A stretch of DNA of 64,000 nucleotides from Burkholderiales bacterium Ga0077547 (GCA_001464195.1 LNEY01000023.1:36263-100262), one strand, 5' to 3'. Positions 22,331 through 33,624 are shown, counted from the stretch's first letter. A program made the numbers and translations. The notes: generated by a model from the sequence alone, not told the origin.

Positions 22331-23076
22331 TGACGCCCGCACCGCCGTCGATCGATGCGGCTGCCTTGCCGCAGGCGTTGACCTATCTGGGCCATGCCGT
22401 GCTGGCCCCAGAGGCCTTTCGCGCGCTAATTGATATCGATGCTGCAGCGCTGATGGCGCTGGTACCAAGCTGGTCCGACCTGCCACCCGACGCTTTCCTG
22501 CGGGACGGCGGTCGATATCGGCGGCGCCGGCACTCCTGCTTCATCGTCGAGGGCGCTCGGGTGCAGCGTGTGCCGCACCGACCCCATTGGCAGCCGCTCG
22601 AATACAACGCGCTGCATGGCGGCCTGGAACGCATGTTCGAGCCGATGAGCTCGGAGGTCACCGAGCAGCCGGCCTGGGCGGCGGTGCTGCGCGGCCTGTC
22701 GGCGGTGTGTTCGCAGATCCAGGGCTCGCAGCCCTGGTTCGTCGAGGCGCACCAGTTCCGCATCGACACCACCGACGGCATCGGCCGGCCAACGCCTGAG
22801 GGCGCGCACCGCGACGGTGTCGACTTCGTCGTCGTCGCGCTGGTCGATCGGCGCGGCGTGAAAGGTGGCGAAACGCGTGTCTTCGACGCCAATGGGCCGA
22901 CAGGCATCCGCTTCACGATGACCGAACCGTGGACGCTGCTGATGCTCGACGATGCGCGGGTGATCCACGAGACCACACCGATCCAGCCGCTCCAGGCGGG
23001 CCAACTCGACGGCCACCGCGACACGCTGGTGCTGACCTTCCGGCGCGGAGGCTTTCAGGGCCCGGGCGGCGTCTGA
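22330..23076 (+). CDS. 2OG-Fe dioxygenase family protein (PF10014-like)
   Basis: A 248-residue 2-oxoglutarate/Fe(II) dioxygenase-like protein. The likely iron ligands are the HxD in GAHRDGVDFVVV and the distal His in ARVIHETTPIQP, with a following Arg (HRDTLVLTFRR) for 2-oxoglutarate. The family includes free amino-acid hydroxylases such as L-isoleucine dioxygenase, so an amino acid or modified residue is a plausible substrate, but this is inference. It starts inside the stop of the S4 gene and converges with the SDR gene 17 bp downstream. Confidence 0.87.
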   Translation: MTPAPPSIDAAALPQALTYLGHAVLAPEAFRALIDIDAAALMALVPSWSDLPPDAFLRDGGRYRRRRHSCFIVEGARVQRVPHRPHWQPLEYNALHGGLERMFEPMSSEVTEQPAWAAVLRGLSAVCSQIQGSQPWFVEAHQFRIDTTDGIGRPTPEGAHRDGVDFVVVALVDRRGVKGGETRVFDANGPTGIRFTMTEPWTLLMLDDARVIHETTPIQPLQAGQLDGHRDTLVLTFRRGGFQGPGGV

Positions 23077-23092
23077 CGTTGCAACGGCCGGC

Positions 23093-23872
23093 TCAGGCCA
23101 GCCGGATGTCCGCCACCGGGTTGCTGCCGAAATCGTCGCCCGCCAGGTAGGCCAGCACGCGGCGCGCGGTGTCGTCGGCGCTGACCAGCAAGCCCTGCGC
23201 GTGCTGCTGCTCGAAACTGGCCTTGCCCGGGAAGCCTGCCGGGTCGGCCGCTCTCAATTGCGCCTGCATGTCGGTATCGATCACGCCTGGCGCCAGCGCC
23301 ACGATGCGCGCCGCGCGGCGCTGGTCGCCCGCGCTCTCGGCGCGGTGCGCTTCGTCGAGCGCCACCGCGCGCGAGTAGTGGTCCATGCCAGCTTTCGCTG
23401 CGCCGTAGATCGCGCTGCCCGCCATCGCCCGGCGACCCAGGCCCGATGAGATATTCAGCACGCGGCGATCAGCCCGCCAGGCGCCGGTCGCCCGCAGGAA
23501 TGCGGCCGTCAGCAAAATGGTCGCTTCCAGCCCGACGCGCAGCGCGCTGGCCAGTTCCGCCGACGTGCAAGCGTCCGAGGGGCCGACGGTGCCGATCACG
23601 CCCGCGTTGTTGATCAGCATGGCCTGGTCGAAGCGCTTCGCATCAAAGGTACGCAGCCAGGCCTCGACCTCGTCGGCGACGGCGGTGCTGTGGGCCAGAT
23701 CACGCGGCCACTCTTCGAGCTGCGCGTTCACTGTGGCGGCGTGCGCGGCCAGCGTCGGGTGCCTGCCGCGCGAGAGGCAAAGCATCACGGTTCCGGTCGT
23801 CAGCAATTGCTCGGCCATGGCAGCGCCCAGGCCGCGCGAGGCGCCGGTGAGGATGACGATGCGTTGAGACAC
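23093..23872 (-). CDS. SDR family oxidoreductase (sepiapterin reductase-like)
   Basis: A 259-residue classical short-chain dehydrogenase. The NAD(P)-binding motif is TGASRGLGAAMAE, the structural motif LINNAGVIG, and the catalytic Ser-Tyr-Lys occurs in NISSGLGRRAMAG and YGAAKAGMD. CLSRGRH after the second strand suggests NADP(H) preference. The length and the DTDMQ region resemble the sepiapterin-reductase/benzil-reductase-like group. Substrate unknown. It follows the pseudouridine synthase gene by 52 bp in the same direction. Confidence 0.87.
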   Translation of the reverse strand: MSQRIVILTGASRGLGAAMAEQLLTTGTVMLCLSRGRHPTLAAHAATVNAQLEEWPRDLAHSTAVADEVEAWLRTFDAKRFDQAMLINNAGVIGTVGPSDACTSAELASALRVGLEATILLTAAFLRATGAWRADRRVLNISSGLGRRAMAGSAIYGAAKAGMDHYSRAVALDEAHRAESAGDQRRAARIVALAPGVIDTDMQAQLRAADPAGFPGKASFEQQHAQGLLVSADDTARRVLAYLAGDDFGSNPVADIRLA

Positions 23873-23924
23873 GGGCGGGCTCCGGTGCGGCTGAGGCGTT
23901 GAATTCTGGCGTGCCCCGGGGTCG

Positions 23925-24596
23925 TCAGAATGGCGCCGCGCTGGACAACGCCAGGTTCTGCGAGGTCAGCGGATGGCGTAACGCCAGCTGCGTGGCGTGC
24001 AGCATCAGCCGCGAGGCGGTGGGCTGGTTGCGCGTCGCGTACAACGCATCGCCCACGATCGGATGCCCGATCGCCAGCAGGTGCACCCGCAGCTGGTGCG
24101 TGCGTCCGGTCAGCGGCTGCAGTGTGAGCCGCGTGGTGCGTGTGGCTGGGTCGCGGTGCAGCACGCGGTAGCGGGTGAGCGACGGCTTGCCGTGAACGGG
24201 GTCGACCTTCTGGCGTGGGCGCTGTGGCCAGTCGGCGAGCAGCGGCAGGTCGATCTCGCCCGCGTCCTGCTCCACCAGGCCTTCCACCACCGCCTCGTAG
24301 TGCTTGACCACCTCACGGGTCTCGAACATCACGCTGAGCGTGCGCTGCATCGCTGCGCCGCGGGCGAACAGCAGCAGCCCGGAGGTGGCCATGTCGAGCC
24401 GGTGCACCGTCTGCGCATCGGGGAAGGGTGCCTGCACCCGCGCCACGGCGCAGTCGGCCTTGTCGGCCCCGCGCCCTGGCACCGACAGCAGGCCGGCGGG
24501 CTTGTCGATGGCCACCAGTGCCTCGTCGGCATGGACGATCACCAGCGGAGACAGCGAAGGGAGACTCGGGGTGGAAGGCACCCGGTCATCATGCAT
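23925..24596 (-). CDS. RluA-family pseudouridine synthase
   Basis: A 223-residue enzyme that isomerises uridine to pseudouridine in rRNA or tRNA. Catalytic D68 lies in VHRLDMATSGLLLFA; other motifs are IDKPAGLLSVPGR, TRYRVL and LTGRTHQLRVHLLAIGHPI. There is no S4 domain, and the small size matches RluA itself (dual 23S U746/tRNA U32 specificity in E. coli), though closely related small paralogues make the exact target uncertain. It is divergent from the ABC exporter. Confidence 0.9.
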   Translation of the reverse strand: MHDDRVPSTPSLPSLSPLVIVHADEALVAIDKPAGLLSVPGRGADKADCAVARVQAPFPDAQTVHRLDMATSGLLLFARGAAMQRTLSVMFETREVVKHYEAVVEGLVEQDAGEIDLPLLADWPQRPRQKVDPVHGKPSLTRYRVLHRDPATRTTRLTLQPLTGRTHQLRVHLLAIGHPIVGDALYATRNQPTASRLMLHATQLALRHPLTSQNLALSSAAPF

Positions 24597-24613
24597 CGGC
24601 TACGCTTGTGCGG

Positions 24614-26497
<1,884 letters not shown>

Positions 26498-26887
26498 TCA
26501 GTCGTACTGGATGTACTTGTACTGAGCCTCGTCTGGCGTGCCTTCCAGCGCTGAATCAGCCTGCTTCGCCGGTTGCCACATCACCAGCTCCTCGAGCTTC
26601 AGCGCCAGTTCGAAGTCCTTGTTGGTGATGCCCTTGGCGCTGTGGTTCATCAGCTTGACGATGACCGAGGGGTAGGACACCTCAAGGTCCGGGTGGTGCC
26701 AGGCGGCTTCGGCCAGGTGACCGATCGCGTTGACGACCATCAGCGTGCCTTTCCAGCCGCTGGTCTTGTACTGGCGCCGCAGGTGGCCATCGGCATGCGA
26801 CCACGTCGGCAGATCCTGCTTCAGCCGGGCGGCGATCTCGTTGGCGGTGTACACCTCGTCGGGGGTCTTCTGGGTCCAGGCGCTCAT
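26498..26887 (-). CDS. Pterin-4a-carbinolamine dehydratase-like protein
   Basis: A 129-residue protein of the PhhB/PCD family, which dehydrates 4a-hydroxytetrahydrobiopterin after aromatic amino acid hydroxylation. The family signature is clear: EAAWHHPDLEVSYPSVIVKL then NHSAKGITNKDFELALKLE. The N-terminus is about 15 residues longer than typical. No phenylalanine hydroxylase gene is in the window, so a moonlighting or molybdopterin-related role is also possible. It is divergent from the DUF808 gene. Confidence 0.88.
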   Translation of the reverse strand: MSAWTQKTPDEVYTANEIAARLKQDLPTWSHADGHLRRQYKTSGWKGTLMVVNAIGHLAEAAWHHPDLEVSYPSVIVKLMNHSAKGITNKDFELALKLEELVMWQPAKQADSALEGTPDEAQYKYIQYD

Positions 26888-27017
26888 CGTGTGCTCCTCG
26901 GTGGCTTTGCTCGCAAGATGTTCGCACGACATCGGGTGCCTGCGCCGATGCCGGCTTTCTCCGGACTCGCCCCCGGCTACGATCGCCGTCAATCCCGCTG
27001 CCCCGAAAGAGTCACTG

Positions 27018-27965
<948 letters not shown>

Positions 27966-28009
27966 ATCACCGGCTCAGCGCGGCACAGGGTCGCCTGACG
28001 ATGCGCCGG

Positions 28010-28447
28010 TCAGTACAGCGAGATCGAGATCAACTCGACCTCGAAGGTCAGCGTCGCGTTCGGCGGAATCACGTTGCCGGCACCGCGCGATCCGTAAGCA
28101 ATCTGCGGCGGGCAGGTCAGACGCGCCTTGCCGCCCACCTTCATCCGTTGCAGCCCCTCGGTCCAGCAAGGAATCACGCCCTTGAGTGGAAAGGTCGCCG
28201 GCTGGCCGCGGCTGTACGAGCTGTCGAACTCCTTGCCATCGGTCAGCGTCCCGCGGTAGTGCACCGTCACGCCGTCGATGGCGCGGGGGGTGGCCCCGGC
28301 GCCCTCGACGAGCACGTGGTACACGAGGCCGCTGGCGGTGGTGACATCGCCCGATTGCTTCTGCGCCGCCGGCGCCACACCCGATTGGGCCCAGCCTGCG
28401 CCGGCGAAAGAAAACGCCAGCAGGGTGGCGAAAAATTTGGGTTTCAA
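28010..28447 (-). CDS. FKBP-type peptidyl-prolyl isomerase, exported
   Basis: A 145-residue periplasmic proline isomerase and folding helper. No ATG fits: a TTG at 28447 preceded by AGGAGA at 6-nt spacing gives a signal peptide MKPKFFATLLAFSFAGAGWA. An upstream TTG at 28468 lacks a ribosome site. The FKBP domain shows VTVHYRGTLTDGKEFDSS, VIPCWTEGLQRMKVGGK, IAYGSRGAGNVIPPNATL and FEVELISI, retaining the aromatic pocket. It is divergent from dusC. Confidence 0.9.
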   Translation of the reverse strand: MKPKFFATLLAFSFAGAGWAQSGVAPAAQKQSGDVTTASGLVYHVLVEGAGATPRAIDGVTVHYRGTLTDGKEFDSSYSRGQPATFPLKGVIPCWTEGLQRMKVGGKARLTCPPQIAYGSRGAGNVIPPNATLTFEVELISISLY

Positions 28448-28536
28448 GACAGGTCTCCTGTTCGACAAAGCAACGTCGATCGCGTCGCACCCGTCATCAT
28501 CGCCGCAATTGCCTCGGCTGCGAGCGGGAGGTCCAT

Positions 28537-29520
28537 GTGACGATCCTGCTGGCGCCGATGGAGGGCCTGCTTGACCACACGCTGCGCGACATCCTGACGC
28601 GCGTGGGTGGCATCGATCGCTGCGTGTCGGAGTTCATCCGGGTCTCTGGCACCTTGCTGCCCGAGCGCACCTTCTTGCGCGTGGTGCCCGAGCTGCGCCA
28701 GGGCGGGCGCACACGCGCTGGCGTGCCGGTGCGCGCACAGCTGTTGGGCTCCGACCCGAACTGTCTGGCCGAGAACGCTGCGCGGCTGGCCTCGCTGGGG
28801 CCGGATGGCATCGACCTCAACTTCGGCTGCCCCGCCAAGATCGTGAACCGGCACGGCGGTGGGGCGGCGCTGCTCGACGACCCGGAACTGATCGCCCGCA
28901 TCGTCAGTGCGGTGCGTCGTGCGGTGCCGGTGGCGATGCCCGTCACGGCAAAGATGCGGCTCGGCCACCTCGACGACCGCCGCGCGGTCGAGTGCGCGCA
29001 GGCCATTGCCGACGCCGGCGCCGACGAACTGGTGGTGCACGCGCGCACCAAGGCCGATGGCTACCGGCCGCCCGCGTACTGGGAGCGCATCGCCGACATC
29101 CGGGCCGCGGTGCAGTTGCCGATGGTGGCCAATGGCGAGATCTGGACGGTGGCCGATGCGCTGCGCTGCCGTGAAGTCTCGGGCTGCCATGCGCTGATGC
29201 TGGGCCGCGGCATGGTTGCCAACCCGGGGCTGGCGCTGGCCATCGTGGCGGCCACCCCTTCTCCCCAGGCGCGGCTACTGGCCGACGGCATGGCGTTCGG
29301 TTGGCACCAGCTGCAGCCGCTGGTCGCTGATTTCTGGGGACTCGTGCTGGCGCGGTCTGACATCGCCGATCGCCACCGCGCCGGGCGGCTCAAGCAGTGG
29401 TTGCATCAGCTGCGCCGCCACCATCCGCAGGCCGAAGCCATTTACCAAGCGGTGCGCACCGTCAACGTGCCGGCGCAGATCACATCGCACCTGCACGGCG
29501 CGATGCCACTTGCTGCCTGA
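28537..29520 (+). CDS. dusC: tRNA-dihydrouridine synthase DusC
   Basis: Flavoenzyme of 327 residues reducing uridine to dihydrouridine in the tRNA D-loop (U16 for E. coli DusC). The N-terminus LLAPMEGLLDHTLRD and the catalytic C98 in FGCPAKIVNRHGGG are DusC-type; VVHARTKADGYRPPA and MLGRGMVANPGLA complete the FMN barrel. The start is a GTG. A C-terminal helical domain (KQWLHQLRRHHPQAEAIY) is intact. Confidence 0.94.
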   Translation: MTILLAPMEGLLDHTLRDILTRVGGIDRCVSEFIRVSGTLLPERTFLRVVPELRQGGRTRAGVPVRAQLLGSDPNCLAENAARLASLGPDGIDLNFGCPAKIVNRHGGGAALLDDPELIARIVSAVRRAVPVAMPVTAKMRLGHLDDRRAVECAQAIADAGADELVVHARTKADGYRPPAYWERIADIRAAVQLPMVANGEIWTVADALRCREVSGCHALMLGRGMVANPGLALAIVAATPSPQARLLADGMAFGWHQLQPLVADFWGLVLARSDIADRHRAGRLKQWLHQLRRHHPQAEAIYQAVRTVNVPAQITSHLHGAMPLAA

Positions 29521-29662
29521 CGATCGCTCGCGGAACGGACGAACTGCCCAAAAACCGCACAGTTGAGCGCTGCTGCGGATACGTCCTGATACGAGTGCCG
29601 CACACCGGCGCAGACGCTGGCGCAACAATTGTCTTTTGTTACCAGTTGCTGTCGTTCACCCG

Positions 29663-30358
29663 ATGTCCATTCCCCGCCCGCCGGCCAAGACGCAGCTCGG
29701 AACCGACGAGTTGCGCTCACGCACGCATGGCCTGAACCAGCGCCACCGGACCATGCTGTTCCTGGTGGACGGCGTGCGCCCGCTCAGCGAGGTGCTGGCA
29801 CTCGGCCTGCAGGCGGGCGCCCGAACGACGCACTTTGCCGATCTGGTGCACCTGGGCATGGTCGACGTGGCACTCGACCCAGGCGCGCCTGCGGTGGCGG
29901 CACCCTCGGTGGAGGCCGGTGACAGCGGCGGCAACACGCTGTCGGGCGCGCTGGCGGTGGATCTGGAGCCCCCCGCGCGGGCGCCGAAGTTCACCACCGA
30001 AGACTCCTCGCGCATGCCACTGAAGCCCGCTGAAGACGGCGAGGCCGTGGCCTACGCGCAGCGCCGCGCGCTGGCCAAGTCCGAGCAGGAAGACTTGCAC
30101 CAGGAAGTACGCGAGCTGCTGACGGACACCCTGCGCATCGACGCACCGCTGTTCGCAGCCGTCACCCTGGTGCGCGTGCGCCGCGCGCAGACCACGCGCG
30201 AGCTGATCAACCTGGTCTGGGAGATCGAGCGCCACCTCGTGGCATCGAAGAAAAGCCACACCGAGCTACAAACCCTGTACCGCGCCCGCGAACTGCTGGG
30301 CATGGGCAACACACAGGTCAGCACCGATTCGCCGACGGGGTTTGACGACAGTCAGTGA
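29663..30358 (+). CDS. Conserved hypothetical protein
   Basis: A 231-residue soluble protein. The N-terminal 70 residues look like a small winged-helix-type module (LNQRHRTMLFLVDGVRPLSE then THFADLVHLGMV), as in several Burkholderiales hypotheticals. An Ala/Pro-rich linker follows, then a helical C-terminal domain of about 100 residues (LLTDTLRIDAPLFAAVTLVR, ELINLVWEIERHLVASKK). No catalytic motif or membrane segment. ATG 29663 is preferred over an in-frame upstream start. A regulatory or scaffold role is only a guess. Confidence 0.75.
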   Translation: MSIPRPPAKTQLGTDELRSRTHGLNQRHRTMLFLVDGVRPLSEVLALGLQAGARTTHFADLVHLGMVDVALDPGAPAVAAPSVEAGDSGGNTLSGALAVDLEPPARAPKFTTEDSSRMPLKPAEDGEAVAYAQRRALAKSEQEDLHQEVRELLTDTLRIDAPLFAAVTLVRVRRAQTTRELINLVWEIERHLVASKKSHTELQTLYRARELLGMGNTQVSTDSPTGFDDSQ

Positions 30359-30671
30359 GCGTTGGTGGGCTGCGCGAGAGCCGTGCGCCAGGGTGCCGTG
30401 TTCCGTTCATGTCCCCCGGGCCGGTTGACCAGCCGCTCGCGTCGACTCTGGACTCGTCGGCCCTCCTCCTTGACTTCACTCCACACGGCACCCTGGCGCA
30501 CCGCTGCGTTTAGCTCGGTTGCAGTTGAAGGCCGCCGTGGCGGCTTGGCATTCTCGGCCCGACAGGCGCACGGGCACATGTCCCATCCAGCGCAAGATGC
30601 GGACAAATCGCCCGCATCATGCCGTCACGCCAACGCAGGTTGGCGGTCTGAACGCAGCGCGCAAGTGCCGG
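30359..30671. other. Gene-free stretch at the left of a decayed region
   Basis: No intact gene is supported here. Reading frames exist on both strands but none resembles a family, and they cross the inverted repeat. Together with the two pseudogene fragments to the right, it forms a stretch of about 650 bp without an intact gene before 31005. Confidence 0.55.
30383..30501. repeat. Long inverted repeat (19-bp perfect arms)
   Basis: GTGCGCCAGGGTGCCGTGT at 30383-30401 is exactly complementary to 30483-30501. The 81-bp spacer contains a further GGGCCG/CGGCCC pair, so one strand can form a long cruciform or RNA hairpin of about 119 nt. No T-run follows. It begins 25 bp after the preceding stop codon. 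Confidence 0.8.
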
Positions 30672-30777
30672 TGCAACTTGAAGCTGCGCGATTTGATGAG
30701 CTGACACTCACCACGCTCGCCGCTCAAATTCCAGCGTTCGATGCCGAGGCGTGCGGCGCTGGCGGCCTCGTGCCGGA
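30672..30777 (-). pseudogene. Degraded copy of a metallophosphoesterase C-terminus
   Basis: This stretch aligns with 34437-34540, the 3' end of the metallophosphoesterase gene; over the best 73 bp I count 11 mismatches. In the same frame it reads HEAASAARLGIERW then NLSGERGE, against HETTSAARFSIERW then DFSGERGE in the intact gene. The upstream part is gone: the frame meets a TGA four codons before the HEAA stretch, and the next bases belong to an unrelated integrase fragment on the other strand. Confidence 0.75.
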
Positions 30778-30863
30778 GTCACGCGGACATGGCAACGTCC
30801 ATGATCTACATGCGCGTGCTCAAGATGGGCGGCGGTGCGGTACGCAGTCCGCTTGATTCGCTG
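30774..30863 (+). pseudogene. C-terminal remnant of an integron-type tyrosine integrase
   Basis: Thirty codons read SHADMATSMIYMRVLKMGG then GAVRSPLDSL. Integron integrases end in (G)HSDVSTTMIYTHVL...GG.GVRSPLD, and the VRSPLD tail separates IntI from XerC/XerD. The nucleophilic Tyr (MIY) is still present, but nothing upstream encodes the rest of the catalytic domain, so this is a relic. The frame stays open into unrelated sequence to the right. Confidence 0.68.
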
Positions 30864-31004
30864 GTTGCTCGCGAGTCCCTCCAGTTCAAGGTCGACGCAG
30901 ACGGGAGCCATTCGATCTGCCAAGGTTTGAACGGCTCGTCCTCCAGCCGCCCATCTGCATCACGTCAAGCGCAAGCTAGGCGAACCGCCTGCGACAGGAA
31001 GAGC

Positions 31005-32015
31005 TCAACGCGGCGGCGGCAACGGCTCCCCCCACGCCCGTCGCCACAGCCATGGCAGGCCACGGCGGACATCTGGCCTGGTGCCCAGTTGCACGGGTCG
31101 CGGCAGTGGCTGCGCGGCGCTGTTTCGTTCGGCCACCGCAAAGGTGAAGACGTAGTAAGGCTCTTGGCCCATGCGCAGGTCGGTCACGAGCAGCTGGGTG
31201 TCGTTGGTGTGCAGCTTGTAGAAGCCTTTGCTGAACGCGGCGATGCGCTGCACGCCTTCGATGTCTTGCAGCGCGCTGCTCAGCGCCGTGCCGCGCTCGA
31301 AGCGATCGAACGTGATCTGCCGCCCGCCATCGAAGAGCGAATAGAAACCTTCGTGATAGGTCGGGCCTGCCAGGACGACCACGCGCCACAGCACGCTGTT
31401 GAACGCTGTGGGCGTCACCAGCACCTGCTCGACGTCAACGCCTTGCCCAGCCAGCGATTGGCGCGCCACACGCTCCACGTGACCTTGCGCCAGCACCCCC
31501 CAGACCAGGTAGGCGCTGCTCAGCATCAGCCCGGCGGCGTTGGCTTTCAGGCCACGTGCGCTGCCGCGTGACGCCAGCGCCCAGCCGGCGCCTGCGAGCA
31601 ACGGCAACGTGTACAGCGGGTCGATGATGAAGATGCTGCCGACGCCAAACGGCCGGTCGCTGAACGGCAGCGCCAGCTGGGTACCGTAGACCGTCATCGT
31701 GTCCAGCAAAGGATGCGTCACGAGAGCCAGCCACATCGCCATCCACCAGCGCCGCCACTGCGCCCACTCGCCGTGCAGCCGTGACACGGAGGCAGCCAGC
31801 GGCAGCGAGAACAGCGTCAGCCAGAACAGTGCATGCGTCTCGGCGCGGTGCAGCACCATGTTGCGGATCGGATCACCGTGCTCGATCAGCACATCCAGAT
31901 CGGGCAACGTACCAGCCACAGCACCCCACAGCGCAGCCTTCCACACCGCAGTGCGCCGGCCCATGACGGCCACGCTGACGGCAGCCCCGAGCGCCAGTTG
32001 TGAGACGGAATCCAT
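31005..32015 (-). CDS. YdjM-like DUF457 membrane-bound metal-dependent hydrolase
   Basis: A 336-residue inner-membrane protein. The family pattern is present: AGTLPDLDVLIEHGDPI, then LHRAETHALFWLTLF, then LVTHPLLDTMTVYGTQ, i.e. His/Asp clusters that probably bind metal between helices. Four to five hydrophobic segments, then a soluble C-terminal part of about 140 residues. E. coli YdjM is SOS-induced, but no LexA box is seen here. The function is undefined. It lies just downstream of the frameshifted membrane gene. Confidence 0.87.
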   Translation of the reverse strand: MDSVSQLALGAAVSVAVMGRRTAVWKAALWGAVAGTLPDLDVLIEHGDPIRNMVLHRAETHALFWLTLFSLPLAASVSRLHGEWAQWRRWWMAMWLALVTHPLLDTMTVYGTQLALPFSDRPFGVGSIFIIDPLYTLPLLAGAGWALASRGSARGLKANAAGLMLSSAYLVWGVLAQGHVERVARQSLAGQGVDVEQVLVTPTAFNSVLWRVVVLAGPTYHEGFYSLFDGGRQITFDRFERGTALSSALQDIEGVQRIAAFSKGFYKLHTNDTQLLVTDLRMGQEPYYVFTFAVAERNSAAQPLPRPVQLGTRPDVRRGLPWLWRRAWGEPLPPPR

Positions 32016-32018
32016 GGC

Positions 32019-32491
32019 CTAGCGCTGCGCGGAGAGCCTGGCGCAGAGCCAGCCGCCCAGGGCGGCACCTGCGGCCATGCTCAGCAGGCCGGGCCAGCCG
32101 CGGGTCGCATCGATGAACACCGGCATGGGCGCGAGCGCGTCCACCGCACGCACCGCCGCCACCATCCCGAGGCCAGCGGCGGCAGTGAAGAGGGCGTGCG
32201 CGCCGCAGGCCATGACCGTGCCAACCCAGTGGCCAGACCCAGCGCCGGCAGCCAGCCGGCTGCCAGGATGCCGGCGTAGACGGGGGCAAAGCCGGCCAGG
32301 TCTTGCACGGTGGTGAGCGCACGCAGGCTGAGAGGCACCGGTACGCCGAGCGGCATCAGCGCCTGCAGATTGAATTGCGTCTGCACCACCGAACCCCAGG
32401 CTGCGGCCAGGAGCCAACCCGCGATCACCGCCAGCAGGATGCGGGGCCAGCGCCGTGTCTTGGCGCTCATCGAAGGGCGAAGGGCAGTCAT
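32019..32491 (-). pseudogene. Small membrane protein gene with a frameshift
   Basis: The N-terminal part (RILLAVIAGWLLAAAWGSVV, then DLAGFAPVYAGILAAGWLPA) and the C-terminal part (ACGAHALFTAAAGLGMVAAV, then AAGAALGGWLCARL) are in different frames. They join around 32215-32240 and the shift fits loss of one base. Joined, they give a protein of about 155 residues with four membrane segments. It could be a true pseudogene or a sequencing error. Start is ATG 32491 or 32470. Family not recognised. Confidence 0.6.
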
Positions 32492-32520
32492 GTTGGGCGC
32501 CGGTGTTTCATACTTCCGTG

Positions 32521-33624
32521 ATGATGTATCACGCACTGATCGTCCTGCTGGTGGCCATGCTCAGCACGGGGGCGGCGAGGTCCGCCGAGTATCGGGTGGA
32601 CACGGTGGCCGCCGGCCTCGTCCACCCTTGGTCGCTGGCCTTCCTGCCCGACGGGCGATTGCTGGTCACAGAAAGGCCGGGGCGCTTGCGCGTCATCGAG
32701 CCCGGCGCCGATGGCCAGTTGGCCTTGCGCAGCGCGCCCGTGCCAGGCGTGCCAGCGGTGATGGCGCAAGGCCAGGCTGGCTTGTTCGACTTGCTGTTGC
32801 ACCCGGGGTTCGCCGACAACGGCCTGCTTTACCTCTCCTACGCCCATGGCACGCCGGCGGCCAATCATCTGCGTGTGGTGCGCGCGCGTTTTGATGGCAC
32901 GCAGCTGCTCGACGTGACCACTGTCTTCACCTCGCAGCCAGCCAAGAAGGCCACCCAGCATTTCGGCGGACGCATGGCCTGGCTGCCCGACGGCACGATG
33001 GTGGTGGGCATGGGCGACGGCAACCTCGAGCGCACGGACGCGCAGCGGTTGCACACCCACCTGGGCAAGCTGCTGCGCATCAACGCCGACGGCAGCGTGC
33101 CGCGCGACAACCCCTTCGTCGGCACCAGCGGTGCGCGGCCCGAGATCTACAGCCTTGGCCATCGCAATCCGCAGGGGCTGGTGGCGGTGGGTGGCGTTCT
33201 TTACTCGCACGAACATGGCGCACGCGGCGGCGATGAACTCAACCGCATCCGGCCCGGTGCGAACTACGGCTGGCCACTCACGACCGGCGGCGTCGACTAC
33301 ACCTACGCCCGGATCACGCCGTACCGAACGCTGCCGGGCATCGACGAGCCGCTGCTGGAATGGACGCCTTCCGTGGCGCCCGCCGGCTTGGCCTGGTACG
33401 ACGGCACCTTGTTCCCCGCCTGGCGCGGCAGCCTGTTCGTGGCGACGCTGAAGGAACGCAGCGTGCGCCGCGTCCCCATGACGGGTGCTGCAGCAGGTGT
33501 GCAGGAAGTGCTGTTTCAGGAACTGGGCGAGCGCCTGCGAGACGTGCGTGTCGGACCAGACGGCGCGATCTACCTGCTGAGCGACAGCGCCGACGGGCGG
33601 GTGCTGCGCGTGCGGCCGAAGTAG
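32521..33624 (+). CDS. PQQ-dependent sugar dehydrogenase family protein
   Basis: A 367-residue exported six-bladed propeller protein of the soluble aldose sugar dehydrogenase (YliI/Asd, GSDH) family. Signal MMYHALIVLLVAMLSTGAARSA. Family motifs: VDTVAAGLVHPWSLAFLPDG, LVTERPGRLRVI, GQAGLFDLLLHPGF, YSLGHRNPQGL, HEHGARGGDELNRI and NYGWPLTTGG. The enzymes oxidise aldoses in the periplasm using PQQ; no PQQ synthesis genes are in the window. Divergent from the frameshifted gene. Confidence 0.93.
   Translation: MMYHALIVLLVAMLSTGAARSAEYRVDTVAAGLVHPWSLAFLPDGRLLVTERPGRLRVIEPGADGQLALRSAPVPGVPAVMAQGQAGLFDLLLHPGFADNGLLYLSYAHGTPAANHLRVVRARFDGTQLLDVTTVFTSQPAKKATQHFGGRMAWLPDGTMVVGMGDGNLERTDAQRLHTHLGKLLRINADGSVPRDNPFVGTSGARPEIYSLGHRNPQGLVAVGGVLYSHEHGARGGDELNRIRPGANYGWPLTTGGVDYTYARITPYRTLPGIDEPLLEWTPSVAPAGLAWYDGTLFPAWRGSLFVATLKERSVRRVPMTGAAAGVQEVLFQELGERLRDVRVGPDGAIYLLSDSADGRVLRVRPK

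Noticed and set aside
30383..30501. The long inverted repeat as an attC or attI site of the integrase relic
   Set aside because: Neither flank has RYYYAAC or GTTRRRY cores (GTTTAGC nearby does not fit), and the arms are perfectly paired unlike attC.
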